The notes: generated by a model not told the origin, from the letters alone. 64,000 nucleotides of DNA from Megalonaias nervosa (GCA_016617855.1 JAECUM010009487.1:1-64000); one strand, 5' to 3'. Positions 33,301 to 48,400 are shown, counted from the stretch's first letter. Made by a program: numbers and translations.

Positions 33301-36300
33301 TTTCAATTTTAGGATTAAATTTTGGATTATATTTGCAAACCGTAAGTCTTATTTCCAATTTTTACATTGTTTTCTAGGGAAATAAATTATTTTGTTAAAA
33401 TTTACAAAGCTTGTTGACTTCACTCTTTTCTCTTGTTACTTTTGTATGAGCCTACACATAACAACTGACAGAATGAAATGGGACTTTTTCATGTTAAGGT
33501 AGTGCTTAAGAACTTCCATTGACAATCACACAAATATGTGTACTAGGAACTAGTTGGCCAAAATGGCTACATGTTTCCAGCATATTGTGTACTGGCCAAG
33601 TCTATTCTGGCAACACCTCATACAAGTGTGACTTTTCTAGCCAGAATCATTTGAAGATAAAGGCATGGTCTAGACTTGATCATGAGAACTTAACAAAACT
33701 ATTCAGGAAGGTCCATCAGTTCTAAATAAAAAAAATTGTGCCATCTGATGTCTTATGTGGCTGCCACATTTGCCAGTTTGAAAGTCATTTTATCACCACT
33801 GAGGTTTTCACAACCAAACCCCCCCCCCCCCCAAAAAACTTTTTATGATATTGATCCAAAATTAATATGGTGTTGATCTGACATCAGATGTGTGGCCATC
33901 TTGAAAATCTTGTTTCCACTACTCTAATATAGATACTTATTTTTACATGTGGTTTCATAATATGAGTTCTTATCATGTTAGTTGGTCCTGAATGACTAAC
34001 CCTTAATATGGTCACTATGGTGGCTATCTTGAAAATGTTGTTTTCTCAACTCTTCCCAAATGGATGGCTATATTGACATGGAGTTTTCCACGAATAGGCT
34101 TCTTATGATACCTATGTCCCAGTTGTACATTCAGTATGGCTGCCATGATTGCTGTCATGATAGTCTTATTGTCACTACTCCCCCTGAACTGACGATCAGT
34201 TTGACATAGGGTTTTTCCAAAAGACTTTTAAAGATTTTTACTTTGTCCAAAATAAAAATGATACTAGTCATACATCCATTATGTCCACCACAGCAGCTAA
34301 TTTGAAAATTGTTTTATCACTGAAGAATATCAGAGTTTGTTTCAACACTAAACAGATAAAAGGAAGAAATGGTCTCATCTTGAGTTCTTGGAAATTCTTT
34401 TGGGGCCATAGGGCATCAGTCCATTCAGTGGGACTATTTGTTTTAATTGCATTGTTTTGATAGCAAATACAGTGACAAGTTTTATTTCAGATTTATCCAT
34501 TGACATTAATTAGGTGGTTGATTGTCCAGTACATTGTGCCATGAAAATTTCGTAAATGTTTGTGACAGATGCGTGTGTATCAAAGATACACAACATCCTT
34601 TTGTTTTTGGTTGGATGAAACCCACTCTTAAGGGTGTTTTGTTGTAAGGTTTCTCTTAGTATTGATGGGCAGTTATTTTAAAGGGTCTTTCCTGTGGGCA
34701 CAAGACAGCAGCCACCAGGCCTGATCTGGGAATCAGACTCCAGTACTGCTTAATGAGAGTCATTCTTGGGAACTTGAGTTTCCACATAATTATTAAATAC
34801 AACAAAATTCTTCAGCCATTTGTTTTGCACAAAGTAGAATCTATAAAGCTAAAGGTATATTTTCATTGGTGATTCCAGCTTCCATTATTTAATAGTTTTA
34901 ATATTTGTTCATGCAGTTTTATATTAAAGACATTATACATGTAATTAAAGGCAATATTCAATCAATGTAGTTTTTGTGTTTTGTCAGTCATAGTTTCATG
35001 TAGATTTTAAATATTCAGATATACCATTTATACTTGCCAATAGGTTGAGACAGATATACCATTTATACTTGCCAATAGGTTGAGACAGATATACCATTTA
35101 TACTTGCCAATAGGTTGAGACAGATATACCATTTATACTTGCCAATAGGTTGAGACCCTGATCTGCCATCACATAATGGGCAGGCAGATCAGGATTAATG
35201 TTTTTTTAAAATCTTCTGATTACTCATTACAAATGGCAGAGAACTGGATCTGCTTATGGATTATGTGATAGCAGATCTGGGTCTGTGGAGTTTTGCAGTT
35301 GGACTTGTCTTATAGGTGAGTATATATATATATGGTATTCCCAAGAGGTGTGCGGCCAGAGGAAGTTGTATACTGCAGCAACAGGAACTAAAATGGCTGC
35401 TGGGATACATTGATTGGACCAGGATCATCTGTCTTCAGTATAGTGCAGAAATCAGATAATGGATTCCTGAGACATTATTTTGCCTCAGGTATTCAACAGA
35501 ATTCTAAACTCTCCCCTGAAGGAAGCAGTGTAGTAATTCCAGTCATCAATACAGTGAAAGCATCAAGGTCATAGATTATCTATGGACAATTAAAGGCACC
35601 TTCAGATACAAACTGAAACAGCGTGAGGGAGGTTTGCAGTAATGGAATTAGGATTGTTAGAGATAATTAAGAGCTTGGAGTTCAGAGTCGGAAATAGAAT
35701 ACTGGTACACTACTGGATACACAGCTTTAAGACTAAAAATTAGAATTTATGGTTAAAGAAACCCCATGTCATAATCGTGTATTAAACTCCGATTTGAAAT
35801 TGTTGGTCTTTGAAAGAGAACATCAAAGAAAATATTGGAAATTTTTGTGCTACCAAAACTGGGGCATGTCTTTTTTCAAAATTAATAAATTATGAAGGTT
35901 AAGATAAAAACATCAGGCATGTTATTGTGTTGTATTTAAGTTAAATTGGTAAGAATGAACAAGATAAATAACATGATAAAAATACAGTGGATATTTGCAT
36001 TGATAGAGTCATTGCATTGCCATGATTGCATCCTTTTATCATTGTCCAAATGCCAGAGCATTTCAGAGTGTCAGTATATTATTTCTTTGAAACTAAAACA
36101 ACTAGGGATAACTAAATATATCCACAGAAAGCAGAGGACTACCATGAGTAGCTGAGAACACCGTAAGTATAACATATCAGTTGAATGAGTGCATGTCCGG
36201 GACAGAATTGGAGACTTAATGCTTGCTATTTAATGTGTGTTCAACCTTTTTTCAGAAGGGGACACATTGCAATTGTTTTCTCAGCCACAGGGCCTGCTGA

Positions 36301-38678
36301 GCAAATTTCAGAAAAATAAGGCATTAGATGGCACAAGATAAGCACAAGTTATGAAAGCTTGTTGGGCAAGATATGGGCTGTTTGTTGTACATTCCTACTC
36401 TAGAAGGATCATTCAAGAAATGTTCCTGAGTGTGCTGTGTTTGTGTTTTTGTTTTTATTTTTAATGTAGCTTTAACAATTTGAGTCATATTTTGCTATGA
36501 TGTCTGCAGTGTGGCAGTTCATAGTGATGTCTAGTACTGGGACATCATGCCACAAGCATGTAACATTGTATCCCACCCAGTCACATTATCCTGACACCAG
36601 GCTGACCAGTCCTAATGCTAACCTCTTAATGCTGAGTGCCAAGCAAGGCAGTTGAGAGTACTATTTTTATAAGTCTTTGCTATGATTCTGCTGGGGCTTC
36701 AAACCCATGACCTCCTGCATCTGAGGCAGATGCTTTGGAGCAGTAAGTAATGTTCCTGAAAATTTGTGTGAAAAATTTTCATTTATTTGAGATACAGTTC
36801 TATTTTTCATTTATCTGTACACATTTAATTACAGTTTATGTGTATGTTATAATTTCAGCCGTGCCCCTTCCTCGAAATATTAATCCGACTACAATTTTTG
36901 CCAACAATGAAGTGAGGCTGGCCAACATCCAAGTCTATGGATTTGACTATGATTATACGCTGGCAACCTATAAGCCACAGCTGTACCATCTACTGTATAA
37001 ATTAGGGAGAGAAATGCTTGTAACTAAATATACGGTGAGTTAAATTTTAGTTCATACCCTTGTAACTAAATATACGGTAAGTTAAATTTCAGTTTATAAG
37101 CTCCTCTTGCAACAAGGCCAAGTATGGTAAGGACCAGCATTGGATTGTGTATCGGTCAGCAGTTACTATTTTAAACTTCACAAAATCCACCAGGCAAGTG
37201 GTGGACTGTATGTTGGATGTTCTTGTTGTGGAAGCACCCTGGCATGGAAGTTCTCAAACTTTGTGTAAATTATGCTGGATTGCTGTTAGATAATGGCCAG
37301 TATTACTAAAAATAGAAAAAAAAAATTCTTTAAAATACTTATCAAAACTGTTTAACAGACTTAGATCAAATTGAAGAGACTGTTTAACAGACCTGTATCC
37401 AGTTGAATAGGCTATTTAGGTGGCACTCTACAGTTTTGTTTTGCATAAGGTTAGACTTTTAAAGAAACAGAATTTCCCTGGTTTTCCTCACTGGTTATAC
37501 TGACTATTTAAAAACAAATACCTTGTATATCTTGGGTATTGTTCAAAGAACTTTTAATTCCCTTTAGTTTGGTGTATGATTGATGTGTGTAATATGGGTT
37601 ATCGAGTATACAGCTTGACCTTACTTCAGATGTGCACCTTTCAAAAAACTATCTCTGCTTGGTCATTCTCACTTCCTGGGCTTCAGAGGTATATTTTAAA
37701 AAAGAGTCAAAAACCTTTTTTTACATTTGACATTTGGTAATTCATTCTTTGCACTTTCAGAAGCTGGTATTGTCTACTCTGGCAAAATTCATTTTTACTA
37801 TTTTAATAACTGTGAAAGATAGTATACTTTAGACTAATTCAGGCTGGGTTTTTATAACACAACAGGGGGCAGGCATTTTAGTTATATGTGTGCTTAGATC
37901 ATGTCCATTTTCCACAAGTACGATATCCAGAGAAATTTCAGCCACAGTACATGAAAGTAACATAATACCAACATTCTCTCCACTGTACATGTTGCAAATC
38001 TAAACAACTTCACCTTACACCCGCCACTCTCAGTACATCATAATATCTGTAGAGCGCCCCCATAAGGAACGCATAGGTATTATTATTGTGTGAATTAAAT
38101 TTGGCTGCATGACTGAAACATTTAAGTGGCAAGCATTAAAACAGTCCTTTTGAATAATACTCCTGTATTTCCCCTTGCAGAACAGTATTTATTAGTCAGT
38201 CTCACACGAACCTAGCACCCCACCTCCTTATGATGAAAAGTGAGTTATTTTAAAAATGCACATTACATTTTGTCAACATAATAATCAATGTCATGCTGAA
38301 AAATAGGAACATGAAACTTGCCACAATTATTCCTGAGATGTCACCAATAAATTTTACAGTTTGAAAAGGGATGAAGGTCATGGAGGGCAAAGGTCAAAGG
38401 TTATAATGTTTACTTATTGTCCTAACACTAGCATATTTTCAAATTTAGACATTATGTAAGGTTAATCATAACATTGTATATACATAATTTAAATATCTTG
38501 TGAGGTTAATCACAATATTGTATGTACATAATTTAAACATTGTATGTATGAGGTTAATCACAATATTGTATGTACATAATTTAAACATTGTATGTATGAG
38601 GTTAATCACAATATTGTATGTACATAATTTAAACATTGTATGTATGAGGTTAATCACAATATTGTATGTACATAATTG

Positions 38679-38739
<61 letters not shown>

Positions 38740-39363
38740 TAATCACAGTATTGTATATACATAATTTAAATATATGATGTTAATCACAGTATTGTAATTT
38801 AAATATTATATGTATGATGTTAATCACAACATTGTATATAAATAATTTAGACATTGTGTGAGGTTAATCACAACATTGTGTATACATGATTGAAACATTA
38901 TATGTGTGAGGTTAATAACATAAATATTATTTCAGTATCCAGATGAAATTTTGGATTGTGAGTTCAACCCAAATTTTGCAGTAAGAGGTCTTATCTATGA
39001 TGTCAGGAAGGTAACTATAGTGGATGCAGATATAGTTTATCAATTACCATATATACTTGCTTATGAGTCGAGTCCATCTGCAAGCTGCACAGACCCAGAT
39101 CTGCTGTTGTATGTTGTACCAGCAGATCTTTGTCGCTGATGTTTGTTAGGAGTAATCATGAGAGCAAACAACATATAAACCATGATTTGCTGATGTATTA
39201 TATAATGTTGGATCAGGATCTGTTGTATGCAGTTGGATTTGGCTTATAAGTGAGTATATACATTACTTTCTTTTGAAGCACAAATGCAAAGGAGATTAAA
39301 TAATTTTAGGATGTGTTGTGTAAATGTGGGCATCAAATATAATATGGGATTTGAAATATCATG

Positions 39364-39407
<44 letters not shown>

Positions 39408-42400
39408 TTTGGATTAATACATAGCTTTAAAAAATGTTCAGTCATATCACTACGATGTCTGCAGTGTGGCAGTTTATAGTGACGTCTAGCACTGAGGCAT
39501 CATGCCACAGACATGTAGCATCATGTCCCACCCAGTTATATTATACTGACACCAGACTGACAAGTCCTAACACTAACCTCTTAATGCTGAGTGCTTAGCA
39601 AGGCAGCTGTTAGCACCATTTGTATAAGTCTTTGGTATGACTCAGTCAGGGTTCTAACCACTAGGCCACAGGAGCAGGCAGGTAAATGTTAAATATTGTC
39701 AAGTATGGAAAACAAACATTTCATATATGTTGATGGAGCTGAGTACTTTTTAAAGTACTCAGGTACAAGTACTTCAGTTCTATTAGGATTGAGTACAAGT
39801 ATGGGTATAAGTACTACTGGTTTTCCTATTTGGATTACAAGTATGAGTACCTTTTAAAGTACTCAGGTTCAAATACTTCTATTCTATTAGGATTAAGTAC
39901 AAGTATGGGTATAAGTATTACTGGTTTTCCTATTTGGATTACAAGTGTGTACTTTTAAAATGTTTTTATGAGTACAAATTGTTGGTTAGATTTTAATGGC
40001 ACTTTTATGACATTGACTATATGATGCTGAAGAAATGGGAATTAAGTGCCTTTCTCGGGGACACACTGAGGCAACAGGAGTATTAAAGTCGCAACTCTTG
40101 GATATACAAGTTTAATTTTCTGCAAACTTAGCTACATGGCTCAAATGGAGCTCTTTTGAAATTATACTTTGGAGTTCAAAAAGCCTGGCAGAGTGCTGTT
40201 TTGAGTTCAAGAGCCTGACAAAGTACTTTAGAGTTCAAAAGCCAGACACAATACTCGACAATGTTTTTAACTTTTCAGCTACATGCACAAACAATAGAGA
40301 AGGCTAACCTGCAGCTTTCGTCCTCAAGCTAAGGACTTCATCAGCAGACTTAAAAATTTGCTTGACAATTATTGATGAAAAATGTTTGTACAGATCTTGC
40401 AAATACACTGTGCCATCCTTCCACTGAATTGTTGGTGTGAGGAATCTCCGATTGAACAGTTTCATAGTAATCCCATCTCTCGACTTCAAATAGATTGCCA
40501 GCTCTGGCACTACAGCTGTATTTTCTTCAAATGAAGTTTTTTTTCAAAGTAGTTGAGAAGCGGTTCAGCATCTGGGAAAGAGTTGATCAGCTCCTCATAC
40601 AGACATGCCTTATTGCAGCTGGGTACCTATGCCAAAGCTACCAGCATCCAAATGCGCATTGCAAACTTGAAATTTCTGTACAGTTGTGGTTCGATGCAAA
40701 ACCCAGTTCTTGAGTTTTTCTCCAGATGCACGTACCAAAATGGAAGTGGAATCCATCAATATTTGTCAAATAGACAGCTTTGAACACATTTATTGCTGCT
40801 CTTTCAAAATAGATGATGACTGTTTGAGGATTCAGACACAATTTTAGCTCTCATAGTTTTGTGATAAGAGCTATGTACACTTTTTCAGATGTGTTTGGCA
40901 AAGACACAAGATATGTTGAAGTCATCGTACAGACCATGAATTGCATACACTTCAGTAAATCCAACAGGACTGACCTTTGAGTGTACCATGTGAAGTTTCA
41001 AAATTGCTTATGAGTGCCTTGATCTGAATTGTCTTGCTCCAAATTGCCTGTTTTTTGCTTGCTCTGAACTATCTTCACGACATTTGTCCTGCTCCGAATT
41101 AACTCATCACCTAAACAATAGCAATGGTTCTTGATGCTGATTCTTACGGTATCACACAAATATCTTTGATTCACATATTATGGGGTTGTATACCAATTCC
41201 ATGCCCTTCCATTCAGCTTCAGAATAAGCCCTTGGGCCTTAACTGAGATATTGGACTGTGTAGTATCCCATCCCTCTTCACAGTAACAATAGTATACCTG
41301 AATGACATACTACAGAAACATTTGGTAAGTATGGTTTTGTTTCTTGACATGATCAACCTTCTCACCCTAATTTGTAGTCTAGGGTGGATATTTCATGTAG
41401 AGAAGATGTTCCTTTTCAAAATTTCATTTATCTAGATATGGAGTTATTTCCCAATAAAAAGGTGAAAAATAGATATCAGCAATAGAATTGATATTAAGGT
41501 CTTTTAGTAATATGTGTGTGTGTGTGAGTGTGTGTGATTTGGAATTTTAATGTAGCTTTAAAAAAATTTCAGTCATATCACTACGACGTTTGCAGTGTGA
41601 CAGTTTATAGTGATGTCTATCACTGGGGCATCATACCGCAGACATATAGCTTCTTGTCCCACCCAGTCACATTATCCTGACACCAGGCTGACCAGACCTA
41701 ACACTAATCTCTAAATGCGCCTAGTGAGGCAGCTGCTGGTACACCATTCCCTCAATAACTCACACCCTGATAACTCGCGAATCTGCTTATAATGCAGGGT
41801 CAGTCGTGGATCCCATTATCTTTACTAGAAAGTACCAAAAGTTTGACCCCTATTTGCTAAACATTAAGAAAATTGTGATCAAAATTGGTATTTGAAACCT
41901 TGATATATTGCTTGTTTTATCATATAAAATGGTTGAAATGACCTGGAAATTTAAATCAACATTATGAAATTATCAACTTTTAGTACGATGACATGTATTT
42001 GTAAATATTTCTTTCTAAACAACATTCTTGGTACACCGTAAAGAACAGGGCACCGAAATTTCAATCAGTGAAATTGTCACTAAATCTTACTTGAGGCAGC
42101 ACTATAATAAATAAATACTAAGTGAATAAGTGTTTATATCAAGTGAAATATGTGTTTTAGTTATATCTTTTTGTTTGGTTTAAGTGTAATGATCATATTT
42201 ACAATGTGCCCTGTTGTATTCAAATGTGACGTGTGTCAATCTACCGTAACAGCTATGTCTACAAGTGTTTTCTGTGAGAACCTAATTAAGAACTGATGGT
42301 GTTTTGATACCTAAGTTGTGTAAGTATTTGTTGTATTGTTGCACTGAATTTTATGCTGACCTCCTTGTATTACCACATTAATTAGACTTTTGTATCAAAT

Positions 42401-45400
42401 AAAGGGGGTGGAGTAAGTTAAGGGCATGCAAATCCAAGCTGTGCAAGAATTGTTGGCTCTGGTCGAGTGTCAGGTCAACTCATTTCAAGTGATCAATCGA
42501 ACACTGTTAAACTTTTTTGGGGTGAATGTAATCTAATTAAACTACCTTAAATTAGCATACTCATTCACATACATGATCAAAGATAGCAAGACAACCAGTG
42601 AATACTTGATGACATAAAATTATGTTTCACAGATACGTTTTATTAAGGAGAAGCTATTTTCAGAGTTTCTATTTTGTAGTTATTGAATTGGCACTCTGAG
42701 ATTTCCTCATGGATGAGAAGAATAGTAGAGACTAAAGCATGGAATATACGGTTCAGGGAACCAGGCTACTCAACAACAACATAAAGCAGTGATGTTGTAC
42801 ACTGTTTCGTGTACACGTGAAAGTTGTTGAAACCAGTTGGAATTACGTTAATGATCTCTCAATGGTTAGGTATCTTGAAAGTAAAGGTCATTTTGACATA
42901 AAAATGAATATCTTAGCTAGAAAAAGTGCTTTATTGACAATTATTCCCAACATGATTTTAGAACAAGTATTCAGTCATTAAACAGACCAGTTTGCCACCC
43001 CCCCTTCATCATTTTCTCGATGTCAAGCAAAGATGGCATCATTTCATATTGTTATGGAAGTCCCTCAGTAACTCTTGCCCTCGCTTATAGTTCAGTCTAT
43101 GTTTTGGGATCCCGTTGTGCGCAAATTATCGAGGGAGTAGTGTACCATTTTTATAAATCTTTGGTATGACTTGGCCGGTGTTCAAACCCGTGACCTCCCG
43201 CATCTCAGGCGGACACTCTAACCACTAGGCCACCAGAGCAGTCTGTATTAGCATTTGAAAGCCATATATCTTTTACAACTTTGGGATTATATGTTAGATG
43301 TAGCCAAAGATGCTAAAATTTAAGGTACCTTTGTCATAATGCTGTTCAGAGCAGACACTATTTCATGGAACGCTTGCTTTAATTTGTATTTATTTTGATT
43401 CCTTTTATCAGGGTTTACTGATGAAGATGGACTCCTATCACAATATACAGCTAGGGACAGTGTACAGGTATTTATCATGTTCAGCATTTGTAACCATGGG
43501 CAACTATGAAGATGGGTAAATTAAAGAAATTATCATTAAATTGTTATATGCATTTTTTTGGTCTGTATCAGTGTATTCAGACACAAAACACAGATCCTAC
43601 CATGGAGAAGACTGAGTTCATTTTTAAGGCGGCACTTGAAGAGACCTATAAGTCGTACCTCTTGAATGCCCTCCCCCAGCATCTTCACACTAGGTATACC
43701 ATGTGAAGGCATCAGTAGATGTGGTGATGAAAACGACCATCCCTCTTTCCAACTGCTACCTCAATCCCTTAAGATTAAGAAGATTGTTAACCATTTGTTG
43801 GATAAAGATATCAGACCCTGGTATTTGCCATGTCTTTTTCAAAGAGAGCCAGCTGCTGGTGTTATTTTTGCGCCTGCTGGTATAAGACCGATTTGGACTC
43901 TTTAACTCTTATTTTGTGGAAGCCTCAAAATATAGGGTCATTGTGATCTGTATCTCACATTTTACTGTATTATGTTTTGTATTTGCTCATGACCAGTTGT
44001 CTTTTCTTGATTGGTGCAATCATAAGGAGTTGCTAACACAGTAACACAGAGACTCAAGCTGTATTTCCCATTCTATGCTGTCATAGATACAGAACTGCAC
44101 TTTATTGATCTAAATAATTACAAGATGTGGTAAGAGCATGTGCCATATGAGTGATAGGGCTTGGATTTAGGCTTTAGAATAGCATATGGTCAGATTCTAA
44201 AGCATTGCTTGCTGAACTGATAGTACATCAGAATTACAACAGTAAATGGCACTGTAAGTAAAATATTTTTATTAGCTCAAAAGCAGAGTGTACAATACCA
44301 TATATATTCACCTATAAATCCAAGTACAACCAACACAGATCTGCTGGCACATTTTGTGATGGCAATCATACAACGTTTTTTCAACTCGAGTAGATATGAG
44401 TATATGGGTATGCCTTGATGGAGCTCCAAAAGCAGGGTATAAAAGGCGTACATGCCAACCATTATGCTTTTTTTTCACTAAATTACGCCTTACATGTAAA
44501 CGTATATGGATCACGCAATTTCGGTACATCCCCCTTCCTAAAAAAATCAATAATTTTGTTTTCTCATTTCTATTAACATCCCTTTAATCCCACAGACCGT
44601 ATTCCAGAAAAAACGGCTGCTACGTAACTATGATATGAGAGTACGCCTGTCCGTAGACTTGCATGCAGTTTCCTCATGCACTTTCCTGACAGTATTATGT
44701 TCTATTTATAGCGGCTGTCCTATTTCCAAGAAACATGCTGGTTTCTACTTTCAAACTTTTGGCCTCGGATTTTATTTATAGCAGCTGTATGGCTTACTTA
44801 GGAGAGAATAGACTGGTTTTCTAATTTTTAATCTTTACTTGCAGATTCTTTGTTCTAATTCATATTTGGTACAGAACCAGTCAGTAGGATATTTGGTGCT
44901 GAAAGTCAGTCAGATTTATTCAAGTCAATGCATGTGCTAGAGCAAAAATGTTTTTCAAATAATTTCACAGATGGATTAAATAAAGACGAAAAACTGATTC
45001 AGAGATGAATACATGAATTACATAACACAGCATTCCATTCTAGGGCAGATTCATGCCCATTGCAGGCTGTGTGGAAAGGATTTTAATATTATTCATGGTG
45101 GTAAATTTTAAGTGGAGCAACACTTGAAAACTAAAGAAATTTTGAACTATATGAACTCCAGTACTAAGGTAACTTTTTTTTATGCCAAACCTCAATTGTG
45201 GACATGAATGTTATAAATGTCGAGGTGTTATTTACTGAGCTCTTAATAGAACACAGACTACCCCCAGTGGTAGAAGACTACTTTGGTCCTTTGATCAAAT
45301 GGATGTTTCCTGATTCATAAATTGCAGAATACATGCATGTGCAAGAGCAAAATCATCTAATAATGTTCGGTGTTTAGCTGAAGATACTTCACTTAAAATT

Positions 45401-48400
45401 GCAGAAGCAATGAAAATTGGGTCGTTTAGTATTGCCACAGACGGAAGTAGTAATTATGATGACAAAAAGTTATACTCAGCCTGTGTAAGAGACTTTGACA
45501 ATGAAAAGGGCAAAGTCAGAGTGCTCTTTTTTCATTACCAGAATTAACAGTATATTCCACTGTAGAAAACATTTTTGATTTGTGTGATAATGTTTTGAAT
45601 AAACATGATATAAATTGGCAGAACTGTATCGGGTTTTCAGCTGATAATGCATCAGTGATAACTGGAATTCATAAAGGAGTTGCATTCTGTATTTTGAAAA
45701 ATGTCTCATCAGTGTACATCACAGGTTGTATCTGTTATTTGATGCACCTTGCTACACGAAAGGCTGCTAATAAATTAGAAGGAGAATACCTGAAGTATCA
45801 AGTTGGCATTCTACCTGACAATGTACTTCATGTGGACAGAGTTGATTTTTTTCATCTTTTTTCCCAGCTAAACGACCCAATAATTGGAAGATATAAATTT
45901 CCTCTTCTTTGTCAGGTTAAGAAAGAAATATTGGTTCTTTACCATTCTAATGCTGGCAGTGAGAGATTATTCTGTATTGTTAGCAACAGTAAAACTGAAT
46001 TCAGATACAGGCTTGGTAATCTAGTACTTAGTGCTCTACTGGTGTGCAAAACATTCATAGTCTCAGCTGGTACAAAGTGTTTTAAAATGCAAATTGAGAG
46101 TCTGTTGCTCTTTAAACCTAAAAGTGCTACATATGAAAACTTGAAGCAGTAAATGATGTTAAAAGACAATAGGGGTGAAAAAAATCATTTTGTATATTAT
46201 GCTTATTGAATTTGTATCATGTTATATGTGGATAACTCTTTTTCTTCTCGGATTACTCTTTTTGTCCACTTGGATTACACTTTTTCCTCACCAGGGGTTG
46301 GCATGTATGAAAATGCCATATATATTCACCTTTAAATCCAGTCCAATTGCAAAGCACACAGATCTGCTGGCACATTTTGCGATGGCAATCATATGGTGGG
46401 TTTTTTTTCAACTCGAGCAGATATGAGCATATGGGTATGCCTTGATGGATGGAAAATGTAGCAGTGATAACTAAATTAGAGTCTGTGTGAAAATGTTGAC
46501 AGTGATATAACATTTGTCAGTGTTGTTCAGAGGTAAGTATTTGTTTTACCTATACTTGTTTATTATATGCCAACCCACTAATGATTACATTTATTTGTAT
46601 TCTAGGGGTTGCCAGCCTGTAAGTGATGAGGAAGTGATAACGTTATATGAAGGAACCCATGTTTCCCTTGATGATATGAGCATTTTCAATAACACAGTAA
46701 GTTGGAGTTACTTTCTTTACTTGGGTTATTCATCAGTTACACTAAAACCTTATAAATCCACACTACATTTATCAGAATATATTAAGCATCCATACAGTTT
46801 CATCTGGAAAAAGACATTTGCAGTTATTCTCTGCCCCAAATCCAGACATGTTTACTGCATGGATTTTGCCTTAGTTCTTCTAGAACATTTCAAAAGATAC
46901 GGGAGTCAAGGCATATAGTTTATCGGCAAATACTTTTCCTGCCAAGATGCAACGTGCCTGAGTTCAGTTTATTTATTAGACTCTTGAACTTGATCACTGC
47001 ATTGCTTAAGAATATATTTTTGATGCAAAGCATCTGTTGGACTTTGAGTGAGGTTAAGCCCATGAGTATGATGTTGTGATGATCTGTTGTACAGTGGGAT
47101 TTAGGAACATTCTGAAATTATAGACGAGATTGTTTTAATAGAATTAAAGGTATACACCAAGAATTGTGACCATGTATCAACCAATATATGCACTCTATGG
47201 TTGATATAGAATGGATATTGTGAGGTTTTTCCAAACTCTAGATATTAGACCTGACAGACAGGACTAGGGGAAAACTGCTGGGAAACATCTGTAATGGTAA
47301 ACGTGTGTAAATTGTTAATCTAGATTTCTTATAATACTGTGATGAATCTAGTGATTACATTCACCTTTTATGAAAATGACAAAAGAGGTCACTGTGATGT
47401 GTTTTCGTTTAGTTGATCAGTAAATAGAGATGTCCTGAATACTACCTAGAATCATTAAACTTTATTAGGAGATCATTTATGTGTCTACTGTACCATTCTA
47501 AAATAGTATGTTGCTGTAACCTACATTTGTTGGTTTAACTTCTGTAATAAAGGTTTTTTTCTCATTTATTGTTTATGAAAGAACTCATAAACTTGGTGAT
47601 TATATGCATTTCTTCTTCACCTTTATGACAGGATGCATGGTGATTCAGTTCGTTGAGTGTTTTATTTGTAATCCAAGTGTCACAGGTTCAGTCTCTGCCC
47701 AAGCCAGCCCCAGTCACCTGAATCAGTGTGTCCTTCGGTAGGCATTTAGCTGCCATTTCTTTTGTGTGATATAGCAGAATGAAGTGCAGAAAAATATCAT
47801 TAAAAACCAGCTAAGAAAATGATGACATGGACCTAATGTAATTAATCTATATAACCAACACTTCCAATTTTTTGGACACCAAAATTTTCAAATTTGTTAT
47901 AATTTTGAATAGTGCAGCTTAAATCTAGACAGAGAAAGTTTTTTCAGAGCTGATAAAAACTTAGAAATTCATGTTAGAAGATAAGCAGAGGAATAGTTGA
48001 CTGTACTAAAATGCTGATGATTGAGGAGTCACATGTCCAATTGTCAAACCTCTTTGATTACTCTAATTTCACATTGATTATCTGAAGGTGTTGTTGATAG
48101 GCAGCGTTGGTTGCTCATTAAGTTGAAATAAATGTGTATACCATAAACCAATAACAAATATTTCCCATTTCCAAAGAACTAACTTAAAGGTGGGTTTACA
48201 GTAAGTGAGTTACATCGAATAAAGCTGTCAACATCTCAGACACAGATGTTCTTGAAGTCTCAGTTTTATTCATTGGTAGATTTTTGGTATCATCACTTTG
48301 GATGTAGTTTGGTTTTTACACCTATAATAGTTTAAAAATAATGGTATTCTATGCTTAAATTCATGTGCCAGTCTATGTATAAAAGCTTAAATAGGACCAT

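Larger units (their letters stand above)
29830..34990. other. Intron 1 sequence with degenerate repeats
   Basis: No coding segment was recognised. It contains a CA microsatellite, two diverged ~200-bp repeat units near 31930-32300 (each with GATCAA...GTCAGCATTTG-like text), and a degenerate repeat block at 33730-34350 listed separately. Confidence 0.5.

Noticed and set aside
35016..35155. CRISPR-like array of 35-bp repeats
   Set aside because: The four units are directly adjacent with no spacers, and the organism is an animal.
38466..38657. Frame with repeated NLIHTMFKLCTYNIVI
   Set aside because: Translation of the 48-bp minisatellite, not a repeat protein.
46514..46918. 134-codon + frame as a single gene
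   Set aside because: Only 46606-46696 is coding (exon 5); the rest is intronic read-through beyond a consensus donor.
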